This document shows positions 51,108 through 61,947 of a stretch of 64,000 nucleotides of DNA, piece by piece (within the stretch, counting starts at the first letter, position 1; every line of letters starts with the position of its first letter). The stretch spans positions 195,206,000 through 195,269,999 of the forward strand of contig NC_073306.1 of the NCBI RefSeq assembly GCF_027595985.1, in the 5' to 3' direction. The notes under the pieces are model-generated. The model did not search any database. It was not told where the DNA came from and was given only the letters and a program-made list of their open reading frames with translations. This DNA comes from Sorex araneus (lineage: Eukaryota > Chordata > Mammalia > Eulipotyphla > Soricidae). The translations under genes and the position numbers were made by a program.

Positions 51108-53340
51108 ATATATTGTTCAAGTTGATTTTGGTTACTTGTGGAATTTATGACATGTTTGGAAAGAAATTGCTTTTTAAATGGACTGCTGATGGACTGGGGT
51201 TCTGTGTTGTATAATTTGTGGCCAATTTTTTATGTCCCCAAAAGACTTATGTTTTTAAGTGCCTTGGCAGGCTCACTTCTGAGGTGCAAAGCACAGACTT
51301 AAAACTAACAGGGCTTGAAACAATATTAGGATTAATAATTATCCAGGGCACTTACTGATGCATGTTTAAAATAGCTATGATAAAAGCCATAGTTTACCTA
51401 AATTGGTAATCTTCAGCTTTTATTACATCGAAGAAACATACTGGTAAAGGTATGCATGTAGAACATAAAGTAGTACTCATAATTATTTTTTATATTGATA
51501 ATAATTCTGTTCAGCAGATATTTAAAGTTCTACAAGCAGGTCTTTTTTCCATCTCTTGATATTTCTGTGATAGTGAAACTTGATGTTGAAATGTAATACC
51601 TATTGCATTTTGACTTTTACATGTTAACTGCACTGTGGGTGTGAAAATTCAGGTTATATAGAGGCTTGCCATCTTCAGAGGTGATACTGAACTGTGAGGT
51701 TTCTTAGCACTTGCCAAATGAGCCATAAATCTGCAGAATCCCCTTCACTTTGAAGAGGAGGAGATAGGAGTGAATGTTAGATTGTATGAGTTGCACGGAT
51801 TATTTTGGAGAGATAGGGATGGCATTATGTATTGGGGAGCTGAGTTTTAGAAAGTCCTATCTTAGAACCCTTAAGTAGAATGGCATGAAAGTTTTTAATC
51901 AATTCCTTATACAAATAGTCTAAGAGACTACCTTTTAGTAAGCAACTTCCATGAGAAGTTAAAAATAAATTATTAATTTTAGGTATAGACATTAGACGTG
52001 GAATTTAAGGACTGTCTGGAGGAAATGAATTACTTTTCAGCAATTCCATTCAGTGAATGGAGCTGGTTTTTGCCTGTCATTTTAAAATGACAGCGAGAGT
52101 ATGTTCTTTGCATATTATAGTCCCAAATTTTGAAGCTTATATCATCTGATTTTTCTACTATGAAGAGAAATATTTTTCTTTTCAATGATATCACATAATG
52201 AAAGTCCTAATTTAAGTTACTAGTTTTTGTAATTTATTTTGCCATGGCTAAAATTTTTAGTGAATCACCTCATAAGTAAAGAGTTCAGAAATTTAGTTTT
52301 TAAAATAAAGTGACATTTTTTGACTTCAGTTTCATTCTTGAAAAATAACTCCTTTCAGATTTAGTTTTAATTTTGTCATTTCTGAGAAATCTTTTTCTTC
52401 ATTTAGAGATTTCCTTCATTTAAAAATAGCTTTTTGTAGAGCTGAAATCTTACTCTAAAATTTATAGACTAAAAACACTAAGAAAAGAATCTAAGGTAAA
52501 GTCATGTTTTTGCTGCTAATGCTAATAACAACTAGAGCAGTGATAAAAGTTAATGCCATTTCAATTATTATCACTCGCCTTTTATTACCAGCCACCTTTT
52601 TCTCTGTTTCATTTCTTGTAGTTTTCAGCCAATTACCAGTAGTCAAATAATGGGAGAACCTGGCAGAGACAAGTATATTGCACATTCATTGGTAAAAACT
52701 GATTAATAAACTGCACTGAGAACTAGCTGATTTCCTTAAATCTTTGACTAGCACATAATTATTTGTCTTCCATACATTTGGTTCATATCATCAGTAGTAA
52801 TAGGCATGACGGTAGTCAAGTGTAGAGGGAGTGGGGAAATACCTTGCTTCCTCTTTTAAGCCTTATAAAAGAGAACACTGTACAAATGGAAAAAATATTT
52901 CTATAAATGAGTACTTAGTACTAGGATCCTTTCCCACCATATGTAGATGGGTGTGTGTTGTCACGGTGTGTGTCTCAGGTTCCTGCTGCTGAGTATTCCT
53001 TTAAACAGAGGGTAATGGGAAGTAAGGACATAAGTCTGTGTATATATGGTAGTAACATAGAGAAGTTCTTCCCAGGTGAGTCCAGGCAAACCCTAGAGCG
53101 TGTCAGAAATAGCCAATTTAATTACAAAAAATTGTTGATTCAGTTGTTTCCATGGTTGTTATCAAGATAACCCTTTATAAAATGAGGGTCAGTTCTCAGT
53201 TTTGAAGCAGCAGGGCTTGTTTTTAATTAGCTACTGGATTCTTTACAGATTAATTTATAAATAACCACGATGACGACTCCCCATGATCTTTATACAATGA
53301 AAGTTTGTGTTCTTGTTTCCTTATTAAAACATCCCATAAA

Positions 53341-53501
53341 GGGGTTGGAGTGATAGTACAGTGGGTAGGATGTTTGCCTTGCATGCGGCCGACCTGGGTT
53401 CAATTCCCAGCATCCCATATGGTCCCTGTATACCACCAGGAGTAATTCCTGAGTGTAGAGCCAGGAGTAACCCAAAAAGCCAAAAAAAAAAAAGTAAAAG
53501 T
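53341..53501 (+). mobile_element. SOR-type SINE in MOB1B 3' UTR, with TSD
   Basis: Near-consensus, between AAAACATCCCATAAA (53326-53340) and AAAACATCTCATAAA (53502-53516). The body lacks a short segment before the A tail. Confidence 0.92.
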
Positions 53502-53963
53502 AAAACATCTCATAAAACAAAATAGTAAACAGAAATGTTTATATGAAGCAAGTTTTAGAGGTTATTTTAAATGATGGAGCCAATGAATGGGGGGGAAAAA
53601 TGAACAGTGAGAATCATTTAGTCAGCAGTAGATGGTGCTGCTAGCCTTCATTTGACTTAATTATATTAGACTTCACTTAAACACTAAAGGTGTGCTAGTC
53701 AAGAGTGTGTTCTGGTAGAGACTTTGAAGGTCACTATTGACCCATCTCTTTCTGCCTTTTTTGGCTTTTATAAGTTCTAGATGGTCAACATAAAATGTAT
53801 TTAGTAGAAGATGTGTTTAATAAGTAACTACCTGGTTCAGCATGAAGGGTAAAGCACTACAATCTTACATTGAGGAAGTACAAATGGTGTTATGAATATT
53901 TATAATTCACATGAAATTACCAAACTCCATATTATAGATTAGCATTTTCTAATATTTCATATG

Positions 53964-54202
53964 CTGTAGCAGTGTGGTCCTGTTCATCGATTTGCTCAAG
54001 CGGGCACCAGTAATGTCTCCATTGTGAGACTTGTTACTGTTTTTGACATATTGAATACACTATGGGTAGCTTCCCAGGCTCTGCTGTGTGGGTGGGATAC
54101 TCTCGGTAGCTTGCCGGGCTCTCCGAGAGGGACCGAGGAATCGAACCTGGGTTGGCCTCGTGCAAGGCAAATGCCCTACCCGCTGTGCTATCGCTCCAGT
54201 CC
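53964..54202 (-). mobile_element. Type-B SINE in MOB1B 3' UTR
   Basis: Minus-strand copy with GTTCATCGATTTGCTCAAGC, TTGTTACTGTTTTTGACATA, TCTCCGAGAGGGACCGAGGA and head GCTATCGCTCCAGTCC. Confidence 0.9.
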
Positions 54203-54826
54203 ATTTTGTACTCTAAACATTCAAATAAGATAATCATCAGACTGGTTCTTTTGGGATGCTATTTATCCATCTATGCCTTAAAGATGCAGTGTGTTTGGAG
54301 TGCTTTCAGGAAACACCCTGAGAATTGTTAGATGACTGTGTAAGAAAACCTGTATGTGTTTTATCTTCCAAACCTGTTCAGTATGTCCCATTCACCAGAC
54401 CAACTTTTCTGTTTTCTTAGAACTAAAAATCATTAAAAACAAAATGTGCCATAGATTCTGAATTTGCAAAAAAAAAAAAAAAAAAAACCTCTAAATTTGC
54501 AGAAGAGAATGTTTTGGGAATCATTTAATAAAGGAATGGTTTTTTTCATGTCATTACTTTTAAGTCAACAGCATCATTTGGGTATATATATTATATTTTA
54601 TTATCTTACAGTTAAATATGTGGTTTTTAAAACTCTTGTTTTCTATTTTTTGTATCTTTCTGATAACCAGAATGCTATCTTGACTACTATAGAATTGTTG
54701 TGATTGAAGGGAAAATATGGGAGGAAATGGATTTGATTAATTATGGTAGAAGTAATTTAAGGAAACAGCCTTTACCGTCATCTTTTTTTCCTCCCTAACA
54801 TATTTTTACTCAAATGAACAATTTGA

Positions 54827-54985
54827 TTTTTGGTTTGGTTTTGGGCCACCCCCAGTGGTGCTCAGGGCTTACTCCTAGCTGTATGCTTCGGGATCGCTCC
54901 CGCTGGTGCTTGGGACCATATGTGGTGCTGGGATCAGCCTGGGCTGGCAAGTGCCTTCACCCCTCTGCCATCTTTCCAGCCTCAG
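54827..54985 (-). mobile_element. Old SOR-type SINE in MOB1B 3' UTR
   Basis: Diverged minus-strand copy (GGGCCACCCCCAGTGGTGC to TGCCATCTTTCCAGCC). Confidence 0.7.
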
Positions 54986-55247
54986 CAATTAGAATTTAAA
55001 GACTGAGTGTTACTGTAGAAAAAAATTACCATTCTGAACTTAAACTTTCTTATCACAGATAAATTATTTAAAATTGTATTACTGTACCACATGTAACTTT
55101 TAACACTTTGAGTGTTTTTCTAAGGAGATTGGGTTACACATAGAGTTGTATTAAAATACGTTTAACTATATCCCAGGGGGGAAAATTTAACTTAGTTTGA
55201 GACTTATCTGTGATATTAAAGAATATAACAATTATGTTTTAATTGTT

Positions 55248-55410
55248 ATAGGGGTTGCACCTTGAAGTATTCAGCTGGGAATAACTTCTGGGCCACTGGG
55301 GCCACAAGTGTGGTGCTTTGGGGGTGGAGAGGGGAACGGACTCGGAATAACCCAGACCTTCACACTTTTCGAGCACGCGCACTGTCAATTGGAACACATC
55401 CCTGGCCCTT
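55248..55410 (-). mobile_element. Degenerate SINE in MOB1B 3' UTR
   Basis: GGGGTTGCACCTTGAAGTATT to CACATCCCTGGCCC; weak similarity and C/G-rich relative to the surrounding UTR. Confidence 0.5.
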
Positions 55411-55514
55411 CTACTTTTTATAAATGCTACTCTAGATCTATATTTTATGGACCATTTAAATATTAGGGGTTTGTTAATATTAACCATAGCATTTACTGTT
55501 TTCAGCATTCAGTT

Positions 55515-55577
55515 TAAGGGTATATGAAATAAATGATTTCATTATATGAAATAAATAAATGATTTCATATACCCTTA
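55515..55577 (+). repeat. 16-bp perfect inverted repeat in MOB1B 3' UTR
   Basis: TAAGGGTATATGAAAT (55515-55530) and its exact reverse complement (55562-55577) enclose a 31-nt A/T-rich loop. The loop repeats part of the arm (TATATGAAATAAAT), so the block combines tandem and inverted duplication. Confidence 0.88.
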
Positions 55578-56955
55578 GTGATAAAGATCTCAAGATTTAA
55601 TGGAAATTAAAAAATTTGAGATGTAATAACTGCATACAATTTGAATTTTTAATAATTTCTTACTGAACTACTCAGAATTTATTTTGAAGACAGAAAACTG
55701 CTCCAGGTCTTTACTTTTAGCTGAACTAACAGATCTTACAAAAGAGAAAATAGAAATTTAAAGTGTTGAGTTCTCTCAGTTTTGCTGCTGTGATTTTTTT
55801 TTCTGCATATAAAAAAACCATACAATAAAGCAATTTGGAATTGTGATTCACAGAAATAATAAAAAACAGTGGCCTTTCCCCCCCGCCCACCAGTGATATA
55901 TTTAACTTTCCTTGCCTCTCCTTGGAAATAAATTTTTTCTTAATATATTGATTTTCTGTATCTCATCCTAACCCCATTCCCAGCACCCTGGTTTGGAAGC
56001 AAAACAGTGATTGTGTGGGTCTTGTTGTAATTCTTAAGTATTTTCTGTTAATACAAAGATTGCCGTTTAAGTGGAAGATGCAATTTACATAAGCAGTTTT
56101 GGTTTGTTTTAGTTAAATTATGTCACTGAAGCTGACTGAGATTACTGAGGCAGTAAAATAATGTTGTTTAACTTTTCATATATCTTTAAATTCTTAGACA
56201 ATGATGTCTCATAGCTTTGCACATACTTTCATTTGTTTTTTATCTAAATATCTTAATTGTGCAGGCTGTAAACAAGATCACTCCATTTTAATTTAGAAAC
56301 AATTTTTCCTTAATTTGTTCTGCAGAGGTTAACTATTTTTAGGGGAACTAGTTTTTTACGGCCACTAAATTGTATTCATTATTTTTGTACATGTGTAACT
56401 AGGTTGGTAAGGGCACTTATTTTATGGGGAACAAGTTACTTTTGTTCTGTTTGAACACTTCCTACGCTTTATTGCTTATAATTTTCTAGAAATAGTGTCA
56501 TAAGATCTAGATTAAGAGACAATACACTCTGAAGTGTGAAATGTTTGATGGATTATTTCCGAGGTCAAAAGTGGAAGAACAGAGCCATGCCTGGCTATGA
56601 AAGAATAGGGTAGCATGCACATTATGCAAATGCTGCAGAGAATGTGTTAGGGTCCCACTCACATGGAGACAAATAGTTACTCTACATTAAAGTAGCTGGA
56701 AGGGGGAGAATGATTATAAAATAGGAAATGCAATGGGTGCTGTATTGTAAATTGTGCCAAGATTACTCAGATTGTAATTGTTACTGATGAAAGTGTAACA
56801 GCTTCATTTTTATTTCAGAAGGGTTACTGAATGTTAGAAAAGCTCTAAGATGTTTTAATTGAGAGCTGTAAATAACATATACAGAAATGTATGTGGCGGG
56901 ATGGGAAATATTTTAATTCTAGATTTTTTTTAAAGAATTTGTTATTTAAAATGTT

Positions 56956-56961
56956 AATAAA
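56956..56961 (+). terminator. Probable distal poly(A) signal of MOB1B
   Basis: Canonical AATAAA after a long AT-rich 3' UTR, followed by a T/G-rich stretch (TAGTTATGTTTGCCC). Downstream DNA turns into SINE-dense intergenic sequence within 200 bp, which supports this as the last site. Confidence 0.55.
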
Positions 56962-57144
56962 TAGTTATGTTTGCCCATGAATTCTGATTTGCATTACTAT
57001 TTATTTTTGCTGTTTTTCCATGTTGAATATATTCTTAGAGAAATGTTTAGGGTTCTCAACAATTCTGTATTGTATCTTTTACAAGACTAAAATTCAGAAA
57101 TTGTACAAGTCACTGATAAGAAGTAGAGTTTCTAAACCCAAATA

Positions 57145-57295
57145 TAGGTCTGAAGTGATAGGACAGCGATAGGGCTTTTGTTGATTCTCTGCATCTCTTA
57201 TGGTCCCCTGAGCACTGCCAGGAGTAATTCCTGAGTGCAGAGCCAGGAGTAACCCCTGAGTATCTCTGGTGTGACCCAAAAAGCCAAAAGGAAAA
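57145..57295 (+). mobile_element. SOR-type SINE just after MOB1B
   Basis: Plus-strand copy with a deletion spanning the end of the head (GATAGGGCTTTTGTTGATTC), then normal body and A-rich tail. Confidence 0.82.
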
Positions 57296-57304
57296 AAAAA
57301 GAAG

Positions 57305-57712
57305 AAAAATGAACAGGGCAGAGAGATAATAGAGGGGCAAAGTGCTTCCCTTGCTTGTGGATATCTCTAGTTTGATTCCCAATACTATGTATGAACTAGA
57401 GTATGGACTGGAGTGATAGCACAGCGGGTAGGGCGTTTGCTTTGCACGTGGTGGACCCAGCTTCGATTCCTCCGTCCCTCTTGGAGAGCCAGGCAAGCTA
57501 CCGAGAGTCTCTCGCCTGCACGGCAGAGCCTGGCAAGCTACCTGTGGTGTGTTTGTATTTGATATGCCAAAAACAGTAACAACAAGTCACAACGGAGACA
57601 TTACTGGTGCCTGCTCAAGCAAAAAGATGAACAGTGGGCAGACAGTGCTACAGTGCTACTATGAATGGTCCCCCAAGTACCTCCAGGAGTAAACCCTGAG
57701 CTCTTTTTGTCA
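57305..57712 (+). mobile_element. Type-B SINE nested in an older SOR-type SINE
   Basis: Old copy halves at 57305-57389 and 57657-57712 flank a type-B element (about 57405-57655) with ACAGTGCTACAGTGCTAC tail. TACTATG on both sides (57383, 57657) is a possible TSD. This gives an age order: type A first, then type B. Confidence 0.75.
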
Positions 57713-57728
57713 AGGGGTCCCAACTGCC

Positions 57729-57767
57729 TTGCCTCTCTCTCTCTCTCTCTCTCAAAAAAAAAAAAAA
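57729..57767 (+). repeat. (CT)n followed by poly(A)
   Basis: About eleven CT units joined to A14; probably tail decay of the preceding SINE. Confidence 0.8.
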
Positions 57768-58168
57768 ATTAGAGGACCTTCATTTTATCCTGATACCTAA
57801 TTTATATTCAGCCTTATCAAATTGATACATAACTGTACAGAAGTTGTTGATTTTTCAGAACCCTGTCTTTAGTGTGCCAGCTTCCCGCAGGTGAAAAAAA
57901 TAACCTCAGTTGAATGAGTAGTAAAATTTCTTGAAAGAAAGCTTAAGATGCTTAGCATGTTTTAACATTCTGTGGGTACTCCAGTACCATTTTATCTGTA
58001 ATTCTAATAGCTCAAATTTCCAGAAAATAAAATATTTTCAAGTCAAACAACTTGACTTGAGATTAATAATCTTTAACTCAATGTGAAAATGTTTGGTGCC
58101 AATTACTGGTGTTGATTTTATCATCATTGCAGGAAGATTGGCTGACAATAGGTTGTAATGTATATGAT
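57768..58168. other. Intergenic, between MOB1B and DCK
   Basis: Single-copy AT-rich DNA. A short perfect inverted repeat TCAAGTCAAACAACTTGACTTGA is at 58,038-58,060. No coding signal. Confidence 0.45.
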
Positions 58169-58346
58169 ATTTTTCTTTTTTTTCTTTTTGGGTCACACCC
58201 GGCAGTGCACAGGGATTGCTCCTGGCTTTACACTCAGAAATTACTCCTGGTGGTGCTCGGGGGACCTTATGGGATTCTGGGAACCCAACCCGGGTCTGCC
58301 GCGTGCAAGGCAAAAGCGCTACCCGCTGTACTATTGCTCCAGCCCC
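58169..58346 (-). mobile_element. SOR-type SINE (left arm of inverted pair)
   Basis: Near-consensus minus-strand copy ending TATTGCTCCAGCCCC. Confidence 0.92.
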
Positions 58347-58368
58347 GATTTTTAAAAAAATCAATATA

Positions 58369-58545
58369 GGGGCCGGAGCGATAGCACAGCGGGTAGGGCA
58401 TTTGCCTTGCACGCGGCCGACCCGGGTTCGATCCCCGGCATCCCATATGGTCCCCCAAGCACTGCCAGGAGTAATTCCTGAGTGCAAAGCCAGGAGTAAC
58501 CCCTGAGCATTGCTGGGTGTGACCCAAAAAGCAAAAAAAAAAAAA
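58369..58545 (+). mobile_element. SOR-type SINE (right arm of inverted pair)
   Basis: Near-consensus plus-strand copy with intact A and B boxes and an A14 tail, 22 bp from the preceding inverted copy. Confidence 0.94.
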
Positions 58546-58714
58546 ATTCTTTTTTTGTTTGTATATGGGTCACACCTGTTGGTGCTCAGGACTACTTCTG
58601 GCTGTGCCCTCAGGGGATCACTTCAGGTAGACTCGGGACGTATGTGGTACTGGGGATTAAATCAGGTTGGACTCGTGCAAGGTAAATGTCCTACTTGCTA
58701 TATTACCTCTTGCC
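58546..58714 (-). mobile_element. SOR-type SINE, diverged
   Basis: Minus-strand copy abutting the A tail of the preceding one (TCACACCTGTTGGTGCTCAG to CTATATTACCTCTTGCCC). Confidence 0.8.
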
Positions 58715-58814
58715 CTTTTAAAAAAGATTAATTTTTGGTGCACAGTTCTTAGCTGTATTCATATATATGTGCATATATAAGTATATGACTTCTAAAGTCT
58801 AAAAAGTTTAAACT

Positions 58815-58990
58815 CGGGCCAGAGCCATAGTATAGCGGGTAGGGCATTTGCCTTGCACGCGGCCAATCTGGGTTCGATTCCCAGCATCCCATACAGTCCC
58901 CTGAGCACTGCCAGGAGTAATTCCTGAGTGCAGAGCCAGGAGAAACCCTGAGCATTGCTGTGTGTGACCCAAAAAGCAAAAAACAAATGA
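58815..58990 (+). mobile_element. SOR-type SINE with TSD
   Basis: Near-consensus; flanks AAAAAGTTTAAACTC and AAAAAATTTGAACTC. Confidence 0.9.
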
Positions 58991-59085
58991 AATAAAAAAT
59001 TTGAACTCTCAAACTGGCTTCTGTAGAGGTTTTAGATAACTGTGAACAAAAATTAGTGAAGTGCTTTTCAAAGCGCTTTTCTCTG

Positions 59086-59230
59086 GGGCTGGAAGGGTTA
59101 AGGTATTTGCCTTGCACAGCCCTGCAGTAGTGATCACTACAGTAGTGATCCTTGGGCACAGAGCCAGTCAGCCCTGAGGCCAGGCAGATAAACCTCCCCC
59201 CAACCCCCCCCCCCCCCCAGTGCTTTAATC
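59086..59230 (+). mobile_element. SOR-type SINE, rearranged
   Basis: GGGGCTGGAAGGGTTAAGG, then CTTGCACAGCCC, with a duplicated CAGTAGTGATC around the palindrome GTAGTGATCACTAC and a C11 run at the end. Confidence 0.65.
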
Positions 59231-59639
59231 TTTGTATCACCCGCGGGTCACGAGTGGAGAATTTGGTTTAACTCGATAACAGAATCGGCGGCTTCTGTGC
59301 GTGTGTGCACCCCCCCCCTTCCCGCCAAAACACCCCACACTGACGCGGAGCAGAACAACCTCACAGTGTATCTGGGTAAATGGACACTCTGCCCCGGTCT
59401 TTCCAGTTTCCGCGGCCAGCCTGTCTGTGCAGTCGGGTCTAGGGCCTCGGTGTGTCACTGAGGGAAAAGGGTTTATTTTATTTTCTGCAGAAATAATTCA
59501 CCACCGTGCCCGTGTAGAATTACGGGGCGGGCCGTCTTTCTCTTTCCCTCTGGGTTCCTGGGTATAATAAACTGGCACGAGACACAAAGCAGAAGCAAAC
59601 GTTTCATGAAGCACCTACAGCAGCCGGAGCCGAACAGGC
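59231..59639. other. Proximal upstream DNA of DCK
   Basis: Single-copy with rising GC and a C9 run at 59,311. TATAATAAA lies at 59,562 but is 640 bp from the start codon. No gene supported. Confidence 0.4.
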
Positions 59640-60038
59640 CAGCAGAGAAGTGACCACCACGGAAGGCCGTTCAGACCGACGTGCCCGTGCCAATGCCAAG
59701 GGGCTGGTTCTGGCGGCTGGCGACGAACACAGACGCGGCGTTCGCGGGCCCAGAGGCCAGGGCAGGCTCGGGGCGCCCAAGGCGGCGGGTGCGAACCCAG
59801 CGCGGGGCACGGCGGGGCGGCAGCAGGGGCGCCCCCACTCCCGCCCCTGCCCCGCTGGGGAAACGCGGGCGTCGCCCGGCTCCGGCTGCCCCGTTCCCCG
59901 CCGGCATCAGCTCCGTCGGCGCGCGCCGCCAGGCCCCGCCTCCCGCCCGACTCCGGAACCAAAAACTCCCGCGCGGCCTCGGGAGCGCGGGAAGCGCCGG
60001 AAGCGCGCGCGGGGGCCGGGCCCGAGCCTCGCGCAGTC

Positions 60039-60088
60039 GGGGCGGGCGTGGCGGGGGCGCGGGCGGAGAGGGGAGGGAAGGGGCGGGC
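60039..60088 (+). promoter_or_regulatory. Paired GC boxes (Sp1/KLF) in DCK promoter
   Basis: Two GGGGCGGGC boxes (60039-60047 and 60080-60088), 41 bp apart and 110-160 bp upstream of the ATG, with further G-rich sequence between them. Confidence 0.6.
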
Positions 60089-60124
60089 CGGCCCCGGCGG
60101 GCGCGCTCCGCGTCACGGCCCCGC

Positions 60125-60133
60125 GCGCCAAAA
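60125..60133 (-). promoter_or_regulatory. E2F-like site in DCK promoter
   Basis: GCGCCAAAA, reverse complement TTTTGGCGC, fits the E2F consensus TTTSSCGC. It lies between the GC boxes and the start codon. An S-phase link would suit a dNTP salvage enzyme; binding is inferred. Confidence 0.55.
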
Positions 60134-60199
60134 TCAAACCCCGCGGCCGGCGGGGCGCAGCCGAGCCCCTGCCCGGCGCTTCCTGCGCGCCCGGCCGCC

Positions 60200-60290
60200 A
60201 TGGCGACGCCGCCCAAGAGGAGCTGCCCGTCCCCCGCCGGCGGCGCCGACGGAGCCCGCATCAAGAAGATCTCCATCGAGGGCAACATAG
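60200..60290 (+). CDS. DCK: Deoxycytidine kinase, coding exon 1 (partial gene)
   Basis: Deoxycytidine kinase phosphorylates deoxycytidine, deoxyadenosine and deoxyguanosine in nucleoside salvage and activates nucleoside-analogue drugs. This exon encodes residues 1-30 plus one base: MATPPKRSCPS, a variable Ala/Gly-rich stretch, then IKKISIEGNI. The P-loop begins at Gly28 and continues in exon 2 outside the window. Start context GCCGCCATGG is strong. The donor is GTGAGG at 60291, and the phase (91 nt) equals that of human exon 1. The PPKRSCP segment matches the known N-terminal nuclear localisation signal. Position 15, a reported regulatory phosphoserine in human DCK, is Gly here, and Ser13 and Ser16 are also replaced. 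I searched 60,300-64,000 for exon 2 (the rest of the P-loop, AAGKS) and did not find it. Confidence 0.95.
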
Positions 60291-60711
60291 GTGAGGAGGC
60301 GGCGCGGCGCGCGCGCGGGCGGGCGGCCCCCCGGGGGTCCTCCGCGCGCGCCCCCGCCGGACGCCGCGGCCCCCTTCTACCCGGCGCGAGCCCCCTCGCC
60401 CGAGAGGCCCGGCCCGCCGCCGCCCGCGCTTCCGGGGCAGCTGCCTTTGCACCTGCCCCCCCCCCATAAAGAGCCCCCCGCGCCCGCCGGTCAGCGCGGC
60501 CCGTTTCTGTGGAGCGGCCGCTCAGGTCGCGCTTCCGACCGTCTCCGTTTCTCCGCCGCCGCGTCCCAGGGACGGGCGCGCTGCGCTGAGCGCGGCTGCC
60601 TGACGCCGCCCGCGGCCCTTCAGGTGGTGCCGGGCGCCCTGGGCTGCGTTCGCGTCGCTCTCGCGCAGGCCCCGCCGACGCGCGCGCGGTGCAGTGTTCC
60701 AAGGTGGTGAT

Positions 60712-60960
60712 GGGCTGGAGCGATGGCCCAGCGGGGAGGGCGTTTGCCTTGCACGCGGCCGACCCGGGTTCGATTCCTCCGTCCCTCTGGGACAGCCCGG
60801 CAAGCTACCGAGAGTATCCCGCCCGCACGGCAGAGCCTGGCAAGCTCCCCGTGGCGTATTCGGGATGCCAAAAACAGTAACAAGTCTCACAATGGAGACG
60901 TTACTGGTGCCCGCTCGAGCAAATCGAGGAGCAGCGGGATGACAGTGATGATGGTGATGG
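60712..60960 (+). mobile_element. CpG-rich type-B SINE in DCK intron 1
   Basis: Complete type-B copy 420 bp after DCK exon 1 with intact A-box (TGGCCCAGCGGG) and B-box (GGTTCGATTCC) and many intact CpGs. It ends in GATGACAGTGATGATGGTG. TGGTGATGG at 60705-60713 and 60952-60960 may be the TSD. Confidence 0.92.
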
Positions 60961-61454
60961 GTGGAGAGGAAAGGAATTCTCCGGATGCAGAAGTATCGAG
61001 GTGGTTTAGGAACTTGTTTGCCTTATCTGCCCTTTGGCAGGAAGAAGTTGTTTCCAAGAAATAAGCATCTGTAGGGGGTTTTTCTTTCCCCCCTTTTTAT
61101 TCCTCTTTTTTTGCAAGGATATGCCAGTTTACAAAACCCATTTTCCAGTTGTGGATGTTGGGGTTGCTCTTAGTTGCTAGTGAATTTGAATAGGACATTT
61201 ATTTGAATAAAATTATGGATTCAACATCCTATCAGTGGAAATTTTTTTTTTTGTTTTTAAGCCTCCCGGTAATGTAATTCTTCATTCTCAGCCCCACAAC
61301 TAAGAAAATGTTGGGTTGTGATTCGGAAATCGCTCGGTTTCTGTGACTTTTTGTTTTGGACGTTAGGGGATCAAGCCCAGAACTTTGCTTTTATGTAAAG
61401 TGTGAGCTTTACAATGAGTCATGTCCACAGCTCTCTTTTCCCTGAACATTTTAT
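60961..61454. other. DCK intron 1, single-copy
   Basis: No recognised repeat; DCK exon 2 is not here. Confidence 0.4.
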
Positions 61455-61635
61455 AGAATTTTTTTTTTATTTCCTTTTGGGTCATACTGAGCAATGCTCA
61501 GGAGTTACTCCTCGCTGTACCCTCAGGAATTACACCTGGTGGTGCTTGGGAGACCATTTGGGATGCCAGGGATTGAATCGGGGTGGGCTTCCTGCAAAGC
61601 AAACGCCCTCCCCAATGAACTGTCTTTTGGGGCCC
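61455..61635 (-). mobile_element. SOR-type SINE in DCK intron 1
   Basis: Minus-strand copy (GGGTCATACTGAGCAATGC to GAACTGTCTTTTGGGGCCC). Confidence 0.85.
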
Positions 61636-61947
61636 CAATTTAACTTATTTTTAAAGTCGAGATGACATTAATTTACATGACTGCATTTTAGGGCTTGCTG
61701 TGTATGTTCATGACCCAGATGGGGGCAGATTGCTCCATTCGTGTGTCATTTGGAAAGCTATACCTATATATACCTATATTGCAATTCTTCTATTTCCTAC
61801 CTCAGGAAACCTAACTTGTGCCTGACACTTCCTGTTGTGACAGAAATGTTTTGAATCCGATGAGTACTGGCCGTTCATGCATATGGCACATGTTCTAAAT
61901 TCTTCCCGTATTCAAAGCACTTGTGCCCGACTTAAAGTGGCAAGCAA
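61636..61947. other. DCK intron 1, single-copy
   Basis: No recognised feature apart from TACCTATATA duplicated near 61,760. Confidence 0.4.

Larger units (their letters stand above)
50850..56985 (+). other. MOB1B: MOB1B 3' UTR (inferred extent)
   Basis: AT-rich sequence with no long ORF runs from the stop codon to a canonical AATAAA at 56956-56961. Earlier candidate signals lie at 51964, 52304, 52705 and 55824, so shorter isoforms are possible. Later lineage insertions interrupt it: SINEs at 53341-53501, 53964-54202, 54827-54985 and 55248-55410. Two strong hairpins (51061-51107, 55515-55577) are inside it. I recall that the human MOB1B 3' UTR is also several kb; the exact end here is inferred. 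Confidence 0.65.
59640..60700 (+). promoter_or_regulatory. DCK: CpG island and promoter of DCK
   Basis: About 1 kb of extremely CpG-rich DNA around DCK exon 1. It has no TATA box in the proximal part. GC boxes GGGGCGGGC lie at 60039-60047 and 60080-60088, and an E2F-like site lies 67 bp before the ATG. Sp1 and E2F control of DCK is known in human. The island continues into intron 1 and abuts a CpG-rich SINE at 60712. Confidence 0.88.

Noticed and set aside
59615-60710. Long ORFs of 214-343 codons over the DCK island
   Set aside because: Low-complexity GC-driven frames on both strands. The only supported coding piece is the 91-nt DCK exon 1, part of one of these frames.
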